Below the pieces are notes generated by a model, which saw only the letters and a program-made list of their open reading frames with translations, ran no database searches and was not told the origin of the DNA. From Victivallales bacterium (GTDB taxonomy: Bacteria; Verrucomicrobiota; Lentisphaeria; Oligosphaerales; Oligosphaeraceae): a DNA stretch of 9,743 nucleotides. Each line of letters opens with the position of its first letter. The stretch's first letter is position 1. The stretch lies in assembly GCA_017963875.1 (NCBI GenBank), contig JAGCTA010000483.1:1-9743 (forward strand), given 5' to 3'. Positions 1 through 8,089 of the stretch are shown here, piece by piece. The translations under genes and the position numbers were made by a program.

Positions 1-111
1 AAATAAATAGTTAAAAATTGGCGATATCTTTCCACGTCAATTGTCCTGGTGAAGTGTTATGAGAAATCAATATAATAATGAAATCATTAATTGCAAGTAA
101 AATTATTATAA

Positions 112-158
112 ATAAAAAATCTTAATATATTAATTATTAAAATAAAATGATTTTTTAT
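112..158. repeat. AT-rich inverted repeat
   Basis: ATAAAAAATC at 112-121 is the exact reverse complement of GATTTTTTAT at 149-158, giving 10-bp arms around a 27-base spacer. The second arm also begins a shorter hairpin, GATTTTT at 149-155 with AAAAATC at 165-171. ATGAAAAAT is directly repeated at 172-180 and 182-190. In sequence this AT-rich, such matches can arise by chance, and the stems would be weak, so a function as terminator, binding site or bend is unproven. Confidence 0.3.
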
Positions 159-189
159 ATTAATAAAAATCATGAAAAATAATGAAAAA

Positions 190-366
190 TCATAAAAATG
201 GATAGAGTGATACTAAGATTTGATATAAAATTTCTAATTGCTCTGTTTCCCAAGAGGATAGGTTTGGACCTTCATTGGGGAATTGTTTTGGAGTGGCTTC
301 CCTTAGATTTTGCTTTGAACAACTTTGGCTTTCATGTATTTGTCCTCTTCTTGGCTTTGCACTATA
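190..366 (-). pseudogene. Possible 3' remnant of a decayed gene (58 open codons, no start)
   Basis: On the - strand, 58 codons are open from 366 down to a TGA at 192-190, with a TAA directly upstream (369-367) and no ATG inside. The translation looks protein-like: basic and polar at first (KPRRGQIHESQS), then a Pro/Asn-rich stretch, then an amphipathic end (WETEQLEILYQILVSLYPFL). The stop codon falls almost exactly where composition drops from ordinary to about 10% GC, as at the end of a coding sequence. Against this, the + strand is also open over 198-428, codons such as AGA, CTA and ATA differ from those of the large genes, and I recognise no family. It could equally be a noncoding island. 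It is reported as a weak candidate only. Confidence 0.18.
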
Positions 367-495
367 TTATTCCTCATTTGGAACAGAACATTTCTAAAAA
401 TGATGTTTTTGCTCAAAAAATCTCATAAAAATTCTTGTAAACCAATCAGAATTTACTAAATTATTAATACTTTTAGAACAAAAAACTGGATATCC

Positions 496-1353
496 ATGAG
501 AAAAAAACTTTCTTATTTCCTTTTCACGATATTGACGAGTCTTCTATTGAATGGCGAGGTCGTGTTTGATAGCAACGCGATGCTTCATCCGTTCTATCTC
601 CGTGGGGAAGAACGTCCTGCGGACATTGACATCCGCTGGAACATCACGTTTGAGAACGGAGTCGGGCATGTGCCAGGCATGTTCTGTGTCACCAGCAAGC
701 CGTTTGCAGTCGATATGGAAAGTACTTATCGTTTGTCAGGGGAGTTTCGTGTCATCGATGCACAGGTCCCATTGAGGAATTTTCATTTTGCATTTCAGCC
801 GAGGGACAAAGAGGGCAGGGCGATATTCGTCCACGAAGTCCAGATGGCGAATGAGACGCTTGGTGAACTGGCAGAGGACGCTTTAGACGGCGACTCGCAG
901 ATTTATTTTAGGAAAAACGACTGGCGTATTCCGTATCCTCATTGGCTGCTAGTATTTGATGCTGAGGAAGATAAGTCGGACATCCCAAATCGGCGCTGTT
1001 CTTCTCGTCTTGTCAAGGACAGTGAAACGTTGCTTGGCGAAGAACTACGCGTTACGCTGACTAAACCATTGAAAGGCTCCTATCCTTCGGGAACGAAGGT
1101 ACGTCTTCATTCAGACGGACCGACGTATTTATATACTGGAAAAGGGCTTCAGCCCACAGCGGAATGGACAACTTGGAATGGCGTAATTCATGGAATGGTT
1201 CCTCTTGGGCGCATTACGCCGATGCAGCCTCGCTGGTATCCAGGCACAGTTCAGGCCAATGTGATATTCCGTTGTTTTGACGTGGAGATGCAGGGAGCCG
1301 TCATCGAGTTCAGAAATATCCGCGTTGAGAAAGAAGACGCCATACATCCATGA
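496..1353 (+). CDS. Secreted carbohydrate-binding-module-like protein
   Basis: This 285-residue protein has no enzyme motif. Residues 1-20 form an export signal: a basic start (MRKK), a hydrophobic run (FLFTILTSLLL) and a likely cleavage near NG/EV. The mature part reads as one or two beta-sandwich modules of the kind attached to hydrolases and lyases in PVC and Bacteroidota bacteria. Characteristic segments are YRLSGEFR (78-85), the hydrophobic FHFAFQPRDKEGR (96-108), YPSGTKVR with PTYLYTG (196-215), WYPGT (247-251) and the closing strand AVIEFRNIRVE (268-278). In such families the module helps bind glycans; that role here is inferred from pattern memory, not from an alignment. The ATG at 496 has a weak ribosome binding site (TGGA, 487-490). 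The gene lies 42 bases before the next one on the same strand, so it probably shares a transcript with it. Export is well supported, sugar binding moderately. Confidence 0.75.
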   Translation: MRKKLSYFLFTILTSLLLNGEVVFDSNAMLHPFYLRGEERPADIDIRWNITFENGVGHVPGMFCVTSKPFAVDMESTYRLSGEFRVIDAQVPLRNFHFAFQPRDKEGRAIFVHEVQMANETLGELAEDALDGDSQIYFRKNDWRIPYPHWLLVFDAEEDKSDIPNRRCSSRLVKDSETLLGEELRVTLTKPLKGSYPSGTKVRLHSDGPTYLYTGKGLQPTAEWTTWNGVIHGMVPLGRITPMQPRWYPGTVQANVIFRCFDVEMQGAVIEFRNIRVEKEDAIHP

Positions 1354-1382
1354 ACAATCATAACACATAATAAATAATAATT

Positions 1383-1386
1383 GGAG
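1383..1386 (+). promoter_or_regulatory. Ribosome binding site fixing the start at 1396
   Basis: GGAG at 1383-1386 stands 9 bases before ATG 1396. An upstream in-frame TTG at 1381 overlaps this site and would add five residues before the signal peptide, so ATG 1396 is the better start. The short gap 1354-1395 is AT-rich and has no terminator-like hairpin. Confidence 0.7.
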
Positions 1387-1395
1387 TTTTCAAAC

Positions 1396-4300
1396 ATGAA
1401 TTACAAGTTATTCTTTTTGATTCTATTGTGTATAAACACCATTCTCTTTTGCAGGGCAGAACAGGTGCAATGGCAGGAGGTTCCAGGCGTCAAAGCATTT
1501 GGTGAAAAAGTCATTATTGACACGAACACTCCATTGACGACAGAGTTCCGTCGCAAAGATTTCTGGAAAGTGGAACCAGGCGCAGACTTCGTATTATCAG
1601 TCGAGGTAGATAGCAAGTTGACAAACGGTGAAATAGCCGTGGACCTCCATGCGTATAGCGGCTATGATGGCACGACGGAATCAATTCGCCGCATGAAGAA
1701 GATATCGGTCATTCAGGCTGGGACCATTGGTGAAGCAATGCCTTCAGGCAGACGTACCATGAGGTGCGTATTGACGGTACCATCGGATGTGACGGCACTT
1801 CAGGCAAGAATCGCTGTCAAGGAATTCAATGGAAGGGTGACTTTGGACAAAATGACCCTTGAGCAGGGCGACGACACCATTGCCATTCCATGGATTAACA
1901 CGCTTCCGTCATTGGATGGCAAATGGAACGATGATTTCTGCCATAACGCATTAAGTCTTCATGACTTTCTGCTTTATCCAATCCGTGACAATCGACTTGA
2001 CGACGAGCAGACGGAAGGATGCGTCGCCATGTCCAATACGCATCTTTATGGGACTTTTTTGCTGAAGCAGAAGGCTGGGTTGCCATGGATAGGCCAGGAG
2101 CGTCCGCGTGATGACAGTCAAATGTGGCGAGATGATTCGATTGAGTTCTTCATCACCCACGTCGGCGGACAGAAGCCAATCTATCTGTTTATACTTAATA
2201 CCTACGGCGGCATCTACGACAGCATGAACGATGGCACAACATGGAACTCGGGCATCCAAACGGCGGTCTCCCGTAATTCAGATGGCACTGCGGTTATTCA
2301 ATTCATGTTGCCTCTGAAAGACTTGGGTTATGTTCCTGGAACAGATGACAACATCATTCCTCCTGTCTGGCGCTTCAATGTTCGCCGCAATCATGCAAAA
2401 TGCGCGGTACGAGTTACCGAGCGTCAATCGACGCTTGCCCCAATCACCGAGACGCATGATTTCAGCCATTATCTGAAGATCCGCCGCATGAGGGGGCGTC
2501 TGCCGATGGCATATTCGACACGCTTGAATACATTGGCGGGCTTTGTCACAAGAGAAAAGCAGGTTCGGTTCTGGACACCGAAAACTCCGATGTTTCATGA
2601 ACTATTAAGCAAAGACAAACCTGCGCTTGCGGGGGATGGGCCGATTTTCTGGTACCATCCTTTTGATCCCGCGATGATTCTCTTTGCCTTGCAGTACGGC
2701 TTGCCGTGGAACCGTGAGCAATTTGGTGAAATCTTCGTAAAGAACCGCATGCATGTGTTTGGCGTCTATGACATCATGGCAGACTGGGCAGAAAGCGCAA
2801 CGACGAAGCCAGGCTGCGGCGCAGTGCTTCATGGACCGATTTGGGTTAGGGACTGGGCGATGAACCATAGCCTAGAGGCGAGGAAAGAATTCATTGCGAC
2901 ATTGAGGAAATCCATCACAGACAGGCCAGGAAAATTCTGGGCGGTTACTCTTGGCGATGAAATCATCATACGGTTGCGTAATATTTACATCCGCCGCGCC
3001 AATGACCAGAATTATATCAAAAACAATCCAGAGTTCAGGGAGATGATGGAGACTGTCAAACGCGACTATGGCTTTGGAAAATACGGTATTCCAACGCAGG
3101 CAGAGGGGAATCCCTTCGGTTTGGTGGCATTGTCGCGATATCTGTGCGATGTCGCAGTTTCCATGCAGCATGAAGTGAAAAAGATGCTTGCCGAGCATGA
3201 AAAGGAGACGGGGGAGAAAATATTGCTTCTTGTGCAGGATCCAATGGGATACACGCCAGACGAATATCTGAGCCGCCTTGCCAAAGACGGCGATTTAATG
3301 ACCCTCCAAAATGGTCCTGTACATCATCCGCATCGTCAGCAGATAGCCTTTCTTACGCAACTTTGCAGGGACTTGGGAAGCCCACGGCCTGTTTGGCCAT
3401 GCGTCCATGTAGAATCCTATCTCGGATGCTATTCGCCAGAGGAGACGTACACGGCAATCAGCGAGGCGATTCGCGGCGGTGCCACGGGCATTCATCTTTT
3501 CAACAAGGACACGCGCGGTCTTGTGGCAAAGAGTGGCGGGACATTTCTGGATTACTATGGGCATCGACCCCGTTGGGACGCGACTTTGGAAGCCGCCACG
3601 ACGTTGCACGGCATGAATGCGCTTGATTTCCCGAAGCCGTCTGTGGGGCTTTTCTATTCCAGCGATACTCAGTTCAGCGAGCCTGCATACGATGTCATTC
3701 CTCCTGAAATGGCTTTCAATCTTGCTGGGCCAGGCGCGGGTGCCTATCTTAGAATCATGGATGACATCCAGTTGGAGGATGGTGATGCCAAACTGAATGA
3801 TTGGAAGGTCATTCTTCTCCCCGATGCTCAGATTGAGCGTGAGAACGTTTCACGAAAGTTTATGGAATATGTCGAACAGGGCGGTGTGCTCATCTGCTCT
3901 GACCCGCTGGTGTTCTCGAACGGAATTGACGGCAGCGACACCTCACGCCTGCGCGAAACGCTTTTCGGCGCGCTGACCATTGCGAAGAATCACGCAGGCT
4001 CTATTCAACTCGTTGAAGGAGAACCACTGTTCGACGGCTTGACCTTGCGTAATTTGCCTTTATTCTCCTCTGAGCATCATCTGGAGCCGATGGATGGCAC
4101 ACGCATCATTGGAAGATTCACGGACGGTGCCCCCGCTATTGTTTTGAAAGAATATCCGAATGGGGGGAAGACCATTCTTTTTGCCGTTTCGTTCAAGAAT
4201 ATCGAACCGTTGCAGAACCATGCTGAATGGCATCAGTTTTTTAGGCATATTCTTGATAAACATGGCATTCCGACGAATCTTCCCATTTGGAATTTTTCTT

Positions 4301-4974
4301 TGCCACTGCCTGAAAAGTACCGTTCTCCAAAACCACAACTTCCTGAACGGCAGTGCCTCACGGGCAATCATTTCTTCTGGTTTGACAACGTCCCGCAGAA
4401 ACTTGGCAACGTCAACTTGCCAGGTGCGAATTACACATTGGGCATTGCCCCTGACTCCGACCCGAGTGGAAAGCGTGAATTTGCCTTCAGCGCGGGCAAT
4501 CTGACCAACCGTCTGACAAACTTGCAATTGCCAGATATCTTCAACGCAGACAATCGCGCCCTTATCAAGGCAGGGACGCTGCATCTGGGTCTCTTCTGTG
4601 ATGTCTGGAAAAAGACGGATGCATTCGACATCCGCTTCCGTTTCCCGAAAGCAGTCACTGTCGAACAGATCCGAATCGTCTTTGCCAATACATTGCCTGA
4701 CTACCAGGTGTCGTGCGATGGAGGAAAGACGTTTACGACAGGGAAGGGCGGCAAATCCTCGCCTCTCTCGGATGAAGCGATAGGTGCTTACTCTGCAAAC
4801 ACAAAGGTGACTGACGTCAACAGCGTCATGCTCGGCTGCAAAGCGGATGTCGGAGAATCCGTGTTGGAGATTCCGCCTCAAAAGACAAGCGAGGTCATTT
4901 TGAAATTTGCTGCACGTCCTGAGGGGGAACGGATGATTTTATCTGAAATCGAACTTTGGGGAAAGGACAAATAG
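1396..4974 (+). CDS. Secreted multidomain glycoside-hydrolase-like protein with CBM9-like domain
   Basis: This 1192-residue protein begins with a signal peptide (1-21; hydrophobic core LFFLILLCINTILF, likely cut after CRA). Residues 25-157 look like a beta-sandwich module. About 168-365 resemble a CBM9-like domain: SLDGKWNDD (172-180), DDSIEFFI (246-253) and FNVRRN (327-332). Residues about 395-750 appear to be a TIM-barrel hydrolase core. LGDE (519-522) and VHVES (670-674) are candidates for the paired acidic residues (E522, E673) of clan GH-A-type enzymes. About 747-860 (VGLFYSS, VILLPDAQI, EYVEQGGVLI) match the glutamine-amidotransferase-like fold found after the barrel in GH42-type beta-galactosidases. 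About 1075-1189 (FRFPKAVTVEQIRIVF, ending LSEIELWG) resemble an F5/8 type C (discoidin-like) module. I cannot name the family or substrate; the catalytic pair is inference. It probably works in the periplasm or outside the cell, and is likely co-transcribed with its neighbours. Confidence 0.85.
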   Translation: MNYKLFFLILLCINTILFCRAEQVQWQEVPGVKAFGEKVIIDTNTPLTTEFRRKDFWKVEPGADFVLSVEVDSKLTNGEIAVDLHAYSGYDGTTESIRRMKKISVIQAGTIGEAMPSGRRTMRCVLTVPSDVTALQARIAVKEFNGRVTLDKMTLEQGDDTIAIPWINTLPSLDGKWNDDFCHNALSLHDFLLYPIRDNRLDDEQTEGCVAMSNTHLYGTFLLKQKAGLPWIGQERPRDDSQMWRDDSIEFFITHVGGQKPIYLFILNTYGGIYDSMNDGTTWNSGIQTAVSRNSDGTAVIQFMLPLKDLGYVPGTDDNIIPPVWRFNVRRNHAKCAVRVTERQSTLAPITETHDFSHYLKIRRMRGRLPMAYSTRLNTLAGFVTREKQVRFWTPKTPMFHELLSKDKPALAGDGPIFWYHPFDPAMILFALQYGLPWNREQFGEIFVKNRMHVFGVYDIMADWAESATTKPGCGAVLHGPIWVRDWAMNHSLEARKEFIATLRKSITDRPGKFWAVTLGDEIIIRLRNIYIRRANDQNYIKNNPEFREMMETVKRDYGFGKYGIPTQAEGNPFGLVALSRYLCDVAVSMQHEVKKMLAEHEKETGEKILLLVQDPMGYTPDEYLSRLAKDGDLMTLQNGPVHHPHRQQIAFLTQLCRDLGSPRPVWPCVHVESYLGCYSPEETYTAISEAIRGGATGIHLFNKDTRGLVAKSGGTFLDYYGHRPRWDATLEAATTLHGMNALDFPKPSVGLFYSSDTQFSEPAYDVIPPEMAFNLAGPGAGAYLRIMDDIQLEDGDAKLNDWKVILLPDAQIERENVSRKFMEYVEQGGVLICSDPLVFSNGIDGSDTSRLRETLFGALTIAKNHAGSIQLVEGEPLFDGLTLRNLPLFSSEHHLEPMDGTRIIGRFTDGAPAIVLKEYPNGGKTILFAVSFKNIEPLQNHAEWHQFFRHILDKHGIPTNLPIWNFSLPLPEKYRSPKPQLPERQCLTGNHFFWFDNVPQKLGNVNLPGANYTLGIAPDSDPSGKREFAFSAGNLTNRLTNLQLPDIFNADNRALIKAGTLHLGLFCDVWKKTDAFDIRFRFPKAVTVEQIRIVFANTLPDYQVSCDGGKTFTTGKGGKSSPLSDEAIGAYSANTKVTDVNSVMLGCKADVGESVLEIPPQKTSEVILKFAARPEGERMILSEIELWGKDK

Positions 4975-5012
4975 CATATTCAACCACTTGGGTTCCAAAT
5001 TAATAAAGCAAA

Positions 5013-5017
5013 AAGGA
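5013..5017 (+). promoter_or_regulatory. Ribosome binding site favouring the start at 5025
   Basis: AAGGA at 5013-5017 lies 7 bases before ATG 5025 but only 1 base before the in-frame ATG 5019. Normal spacing favours 5025, which shortens the protein by two residues (it starts MEKKIYS rather than MTMEKK). The gap 4975-5024 contains no credible terminator. Confidence 0.7.
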
Positions 5018-5024
5018 AATGACA

Positions 5025-8021
5025 ATGGAAAAAAAGATCTACAGTGCATTTCGTGAATTCGGCCCGTGTCCTTGGTGGGTTTGGAACGGCAAAATGGAGA
5101 AGCCTGAGATGATTCGCCAGTTGGAGAAATTGAAAGCGGCGGGCATTGACGAGTTTTTCATCTACGCTGAGCAGGGGCTTTCTTTGAATTTCCTGGAAGA
5201 CAACTGGTTCGAGATGGTCGCGTGGATGGTCGGCGAAGTGAAAAAGAGGAACATGCATGTGTGGATTTACGATGACCTGAATTGGCCGAGCGGAACGGCC
5301 AATGGCATGATGGTTCGTGAACATCCAGAATTCCGCTCGCGCTCCATCCAGTCAAGGAAGGTCACCATTCTCGCAGGGGACCAGTTCTTCTTCAACGAGA
5401 CATGTGAACCTGAAAAGGTGTTCATCCGTCCCGTCGGTGACAAGACATGGAAGGAAATCAAACTCGACAACCTTATGTGGACAAACAACTTGGGGAAGGA
5501 TGTTGAACTCCTCTATTTCTCCATCCGCTTCTATAACAACGCCATGATGTGCAGTTGCGACGCAAACAATTCCCATGCCTACAGAGGCTACTGCGACCTG
5601 CTCAATCCAGATGCTGTCAAGTGCTGGATGGGCTATATCCATGAAAAATACTACCAGATGTTCCCTCAGGAATTTGGCAAGACGGTACGAGGCTTCTTCT
5701 TCGATGAACCGTTTACCATGCACTACATCTATGTTCCTGGATATATGTATCTTCCTTGGACTCCAGGTCTTTATGAAAAATTCAAGAAAAGATACGGCTA
5801 CGATATGCGCGACTGTCTGCCCGAACTCTTCTATGAAGTCGATGCGAAGGCCTATCCGAAGGCGGAGCAGACACGCCATGACTACTGGTCTTTGCTTGCA
5901 GAAATCAGTTCCAAGGCCTTCAGCAAGACGATTGCGGACTGGTGCGCGGCTCATCATGTCGAATCGACAGGGCATTGCGTTGCAGAGGAAATCAACGGAA
6001 GTGACGGGGGGCAGCGGTTCCGTCTGCTTGCGAACGGCGAAATCCATCAGCATCTGAAATATCATCAGATTCCAGGCATGGACCTGCTGAGCGACAATAC
6101 GCCCTATTTTCTTGACAGAACGGCACATTGGTATGGTATCTATCCAGGGACGAATCGCGTTTTCAATATCACGGCGAAGCAATGCTGCTCGACAGCACGT
6201 TATTCGGGGGCGAAACGTGTCATGGCGGAGGCCATGGGCGTCAACCGTCTCAACACGTGCCTCAACCGCGAGAAAGTCTCCTACGACTGGTTGTCTGGAT
6301 GCGGTGTCAGTATGTTGAATGACAACTCGTTTGCCTATTCCATCGGCTGGTATCACAAGCAGGGGCTGGGCAACAAGTCGTGGGCGCAGCCCTGGGTGAA
6401 ACATTATCCAGTCTTCTCGGAATATGTCCGCACGATGAGCCGTTTTGCCGCTGAGACACTTCAGGCGCATACATGCGTATTTACGCCTGAAAGCACGATC
6501 CGTGCCTGTACGCCTGCCGCGCATGACTCTGTGGTCACGCCTGACGGCGTCGTTGCGGAGCCTCTGTTGGCAACGCTTGATTCGCTGTTGCGTGAGCATG
6601 TGGACTATGAGTTCCTTTTTGAGGACATCCTGCGTGAGGCGGTTATCGAAAAAGGCGTTTTGAAAGCGCCGAAGAGTGCGTTCACGACTATCATCGTCCC
6701 CCAGGCGACTTTCCTGCCGCAGGATTTGGCGGACAAACTTCATGAATTCGCCAAGTCGGGAGGAAATCTCATTTTTGTCGGGACGCGTCCAAAACGTGGT
6801 GCGAAGAAAATGCCTGATTTCTCGAAATGTCAATTGCTTGACGAAACGGCGAAGGACTTTTCAAAGGCATTGACTAAGAATCTCAAGCGTGATTATATGT
6901 TGAGTGGCAAGAACATCCGCGAGGTTTTCGCGGCTCATCGTGGAAATACGCTTCTGTTGTCGAACCAAGGGACTGACCGTGCAGAATTCAGTTTGAAGAC
7001 CACCATGCCTGGCCCGATTGCTGCTGTGACGCCTGGCGATGACAAGGCAGAATGGAAGTTCGATACGAAGGCGATTGTCCTGGAACCTGAACAGTCCATT
7101 CTGCTGACGTTTGGGAAGGAGGCGAAAGGAGAACCATCCGTTTCCTATAAACTTCCAGAGAAGACCACGATACTGCAAGCCGCCAAATGGGACTATGAAC
7201 TTGATAAACTCAACAATGCACGACCGTGCTTTGAAATTGGTCTGGCACCGAACGGCGAGGCATTTGATGACGTAAAATGCTGGATTCCCTGCGCGCGTGA
7301 TGGAAGGCATGGGTTGGATTTCTCGCTTGAGGAATGCGCAGAATACTGGGTGCGTGGAGAATTCCAGGTCAAGGACTTGCCAAAAAAACTGTCGCTTGTC
7401 GTTGATTCCGTTGATTTCCATACGGTCATTCTCAACGGACAGAAATTCACAAAATCAAAGGAATACTTCCTCTGGGGACACGAAAACCGCATTTTCGACA
7501 TTGCAAAGGCACTCAAAAAGGGAAAGAACACACTTGTGCTCCAGGCGCACACGAGCGAATACGCATCGCGTCGCATTTCATTTTTCCATACAAACGAAAT
7601 ACTGGAACCGATTGTGCTTCATGGGGATTTCGCCGTCCAGTACAAAGAACGCGCAACGACATTGATTTCATTGCCGAAACAGTTGACAATCGGCGATTTG
7701 TGCCAGCAGGGATTGCCAAATTATCTGGGCGATGTGACGCTTAAGATGACATTGCCACAGGGAGTCGCTCCCAAGGCGATTCTGTTGCGTGACGTCAGTG
7801 CAGGAGCAGTGAGCGTTTCAATCAACGGACAGAGCATCGGCACGAGGCTCTGGGGACCATACGCTTTTGATGCAACTCAATGCAAATGGCGTCAAAAAGG
7901 GGAAAATGAACTAAAAATCACGCTTTCTGGTAACTTGGGACTGTTGTTGAAACGTCGATACGGTTGTCAGAAATTCCCTGATTATCCATACGGAATCAAT
8001 CAAAAACTTGAAATATTTTGA
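5025..8021 (+). CDS. GH106-like (alpha-L-rhamnosidase-related) glycoside hydrolase, no signal peptide
   Basis: This 998-residue protein matches the pattern of alpha-L-rhamnosidase-related hydrolases (GH106 and uncharacterised relatives). It has an early PWWVWNGKM block (16-24), then IRQLEKLKAAGIDEFFIY (30-47), DNWFEMV (59-65), VWIYDDLNWPSG (79-90), GFFFDEP (223-229), STGH (314-317) and MAEAMG (400-405). The acidic pair D227/E228 and E402 are plausible active-site residues, by position only. About 550-587 (TTIIVPQATFLP, FAKSGGNLIFVG) form an amidotransferase-like segment. The C-terminal third has two jelly-roll-like modules: about 770-845 (FHTVILNGQKF, KKGKNTLVLQ) and 900-975 (VSVSINGQSIG, KGENELKITLSG). 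The N-terminus is polar with no hydrophobic run, so unlike its neighbours the protein should be cytoplasmic, where it may act on imported oligosaccharides. GH106 removes terminal L-rhamnose; whether this member does is uncertain. It starts 50 bases after gene 2. Confidence 0.85.
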   Translation: MEKKIYSAFREFGPCPWWVWNGKMEKPEMIRQLEKLKAAGIDEFFIYAEQGLSLNFLEDNWFEMVAWMVGEVKKRNMHVWIYDDLNWPSGTANGMMVREHPEFRSRSIQSRKVTILAGDQFFFNETCEPEKVFIRPVGDKTWKEIKLDNLMWTNNLGKDVELLYFSIRFYNNAMMCSCDANNSHAYRGYCDLLNPDAVKCWMGYIHEKYYQMFPQEFGKTVRGFFFDEPFTMHYIYVPGYMYLPWTPGLYEKFKKRYGYDMRDCLPELFYEVDAKAYPKAEQTRHDYWSLLAEISSKAFSKTIADWCAAHHVESTGHCVAEEINGSDGGQRFRLLANGEIHQHLKYHQIPGMDLLSDNTPYFLDRTAHWYGIYPGTNRVFNITAKQCCSTARYSGAKRVMAEAMGVNRLNTCLNREKVSYDWLSGCGVSMLNDNSFAYSIGWYHKQGLGNKSWAQPWVKHYPVFSEYVRTMSRFAAETLQAHTCVFTPESTIRACTPAAHDSVVTPDGVVAEPLLATLDSLLREHVDYEFLFEDILREAVIEKGVLKAPKSAFTTIIVPQATFLPQDLADKLHEFAKSGGNLIFVGTRPKRGAKKMPDFSKCQLLDETAKDFSKALTKNLKRDYMLSGKNIREVFAAHRGNTLLLSNQGTDRAEFSLKTTMPGPIAAVTPGDDKAEWKFDTKAIVLEPEQSILLTFGKEAKGEPSVSYKLPEKTTILQAAKWDYELDKLNNARPCFEIGLAPNGEAFDDVKCWIPCARDGRHGLDFSLEECAEYWVRGEFQVKDLPKKLSLVVDSVDFHTVILNGQKFTKSKEYFLWGHENRIFDIAKALKKGKNTLVLQAHTSEYASRRISFFHTNEILEPIVLHGDFAVQYKERATTLISLPKQLTIGDLCQQGLPNYLGDVTLKMTLPQGVAPKAILLRDVSAGAVSVSINGQSIGTRLWGPYAFDATQCKWRQKGENELKITLSGNLGLLLKRRYGCQKFPDYPYGINQKLEIF

Positions 8022-8026
8022 TTGAA

Positions 8027-8032
8027 TATAAT
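8027..8032 (+). promoter_or_regulatory. Possible -10 box for gene 4
   Basis: TATAAT at 8027-8032 directly follows the stop codon of gene 3. A five-of-six match to the -35 consensus (TTGAAA, 8008-8013) is present but only 13 bases upstream, too close for a normal sigma-70 promoter. A TG two bases before the hexamer (8023-8024) is one base off an extended -10. If used, transcription would start near 8039 and the 5' leader would be about 150 bases, including all of the predicted structure. Confidence 0.25.
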
Positions 8033-8055
8033 TACACTACTGGGAATGTGACACA

Positions 8056-8089
8056 AAGAGACGCTGCCCATAACGGAACGGCGTCTCTT
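8056..8089 (+). terminator. Perfect 9-bp hairpin without U-tract (terminator-like or leader stem)
   Basis: AAGAGACGC at 8056-8064 pairs exactly with GCGTCTCTT at 8081-8089, leaving a 16-base loop. The stem begins 34 bases after the stop of gene 3, a usual place for a terminator. However, the bases after it (CGTGCCTCTCTG) contain no T-run, so factor-independent termination is doubtful. Alternatives are an mRNA-stabilising 3' stem, a protein-binding palindrome or part of a folded leader for gene 4. The type given here is the nearest available label. Confidence 0.45.

Larger units (their letters stand above)
1..495. other. AT-rich upstream region without a convincing intact gene
   Basis: This stretch carries no ORF with a good ribosome binding site. 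Positions 61-180 are about 10% GC by direct count (12 of 120), made mostly of short A and T runs, while 241-360 is about 43% GC (52 of 120). A TATAAT hexamer lies at 71-76, but no good -35 box stands at normal spacing and such a hexamer is expected by chance in DNA this AT-rich. Positions 435-470 contain TTGTAA and several TA-rich hexamers ahead of the gene at 496, but none forms a convincing promoter pair at 16-18 bases. The open frame at 198-428 on the + strand (76 codons, hydrophobic translation) lacks a ribosome binding site and resembles nothing I know. The first 60 bases are of mixed composition and may be the edge of an upstream gene or regulatory region; I cannot say which. Confidence 0.6.

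Noticed and set aside
198..428. A 76-codon + strand frame as a small membrane protein gene
   Set aside because: It has no ribosome binding site before the ATG, matches nothing known, and its hydrophobic character is what the complement of an A/G-rich coding strand would give. The - strand reading is equally or more protein-like.
1381..1395. TTG at 1381 as the start of gene 2
   Set aside because: The TTG overlaps the ribosome binding site GGAG (1383-1386), and starting there would place five extra residues before a normal signal peptide; ATG 1396 fits both spacing and export signal.
4060..4881. A 273-codon open frame on the - strand inside gene 2
   Set aside because: It is antisense to the well-supported C-terminal modules of gene 2 and has no ribosome binding site or family pattern that I can see.
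4982..4994. Small hairpin AACC / GGTT after gene 2 as a terminator
   Set aside because: It has only 4 base pairs and no T-run, and the ribosome binding site of gene 3 follows within 20 bases, so it is too weak to separate the genes.
5352..6833. A 493-codon open frame on the - strand inside the GH106-like gene
   Set aside because: It lies wholly antisense to a gene with clear family motifs, has a low-complexity Arg/Phe-rich translation without recognisable domains, and is explained by the codon bias of the sense gene. Long antisense frames are common in such genes.
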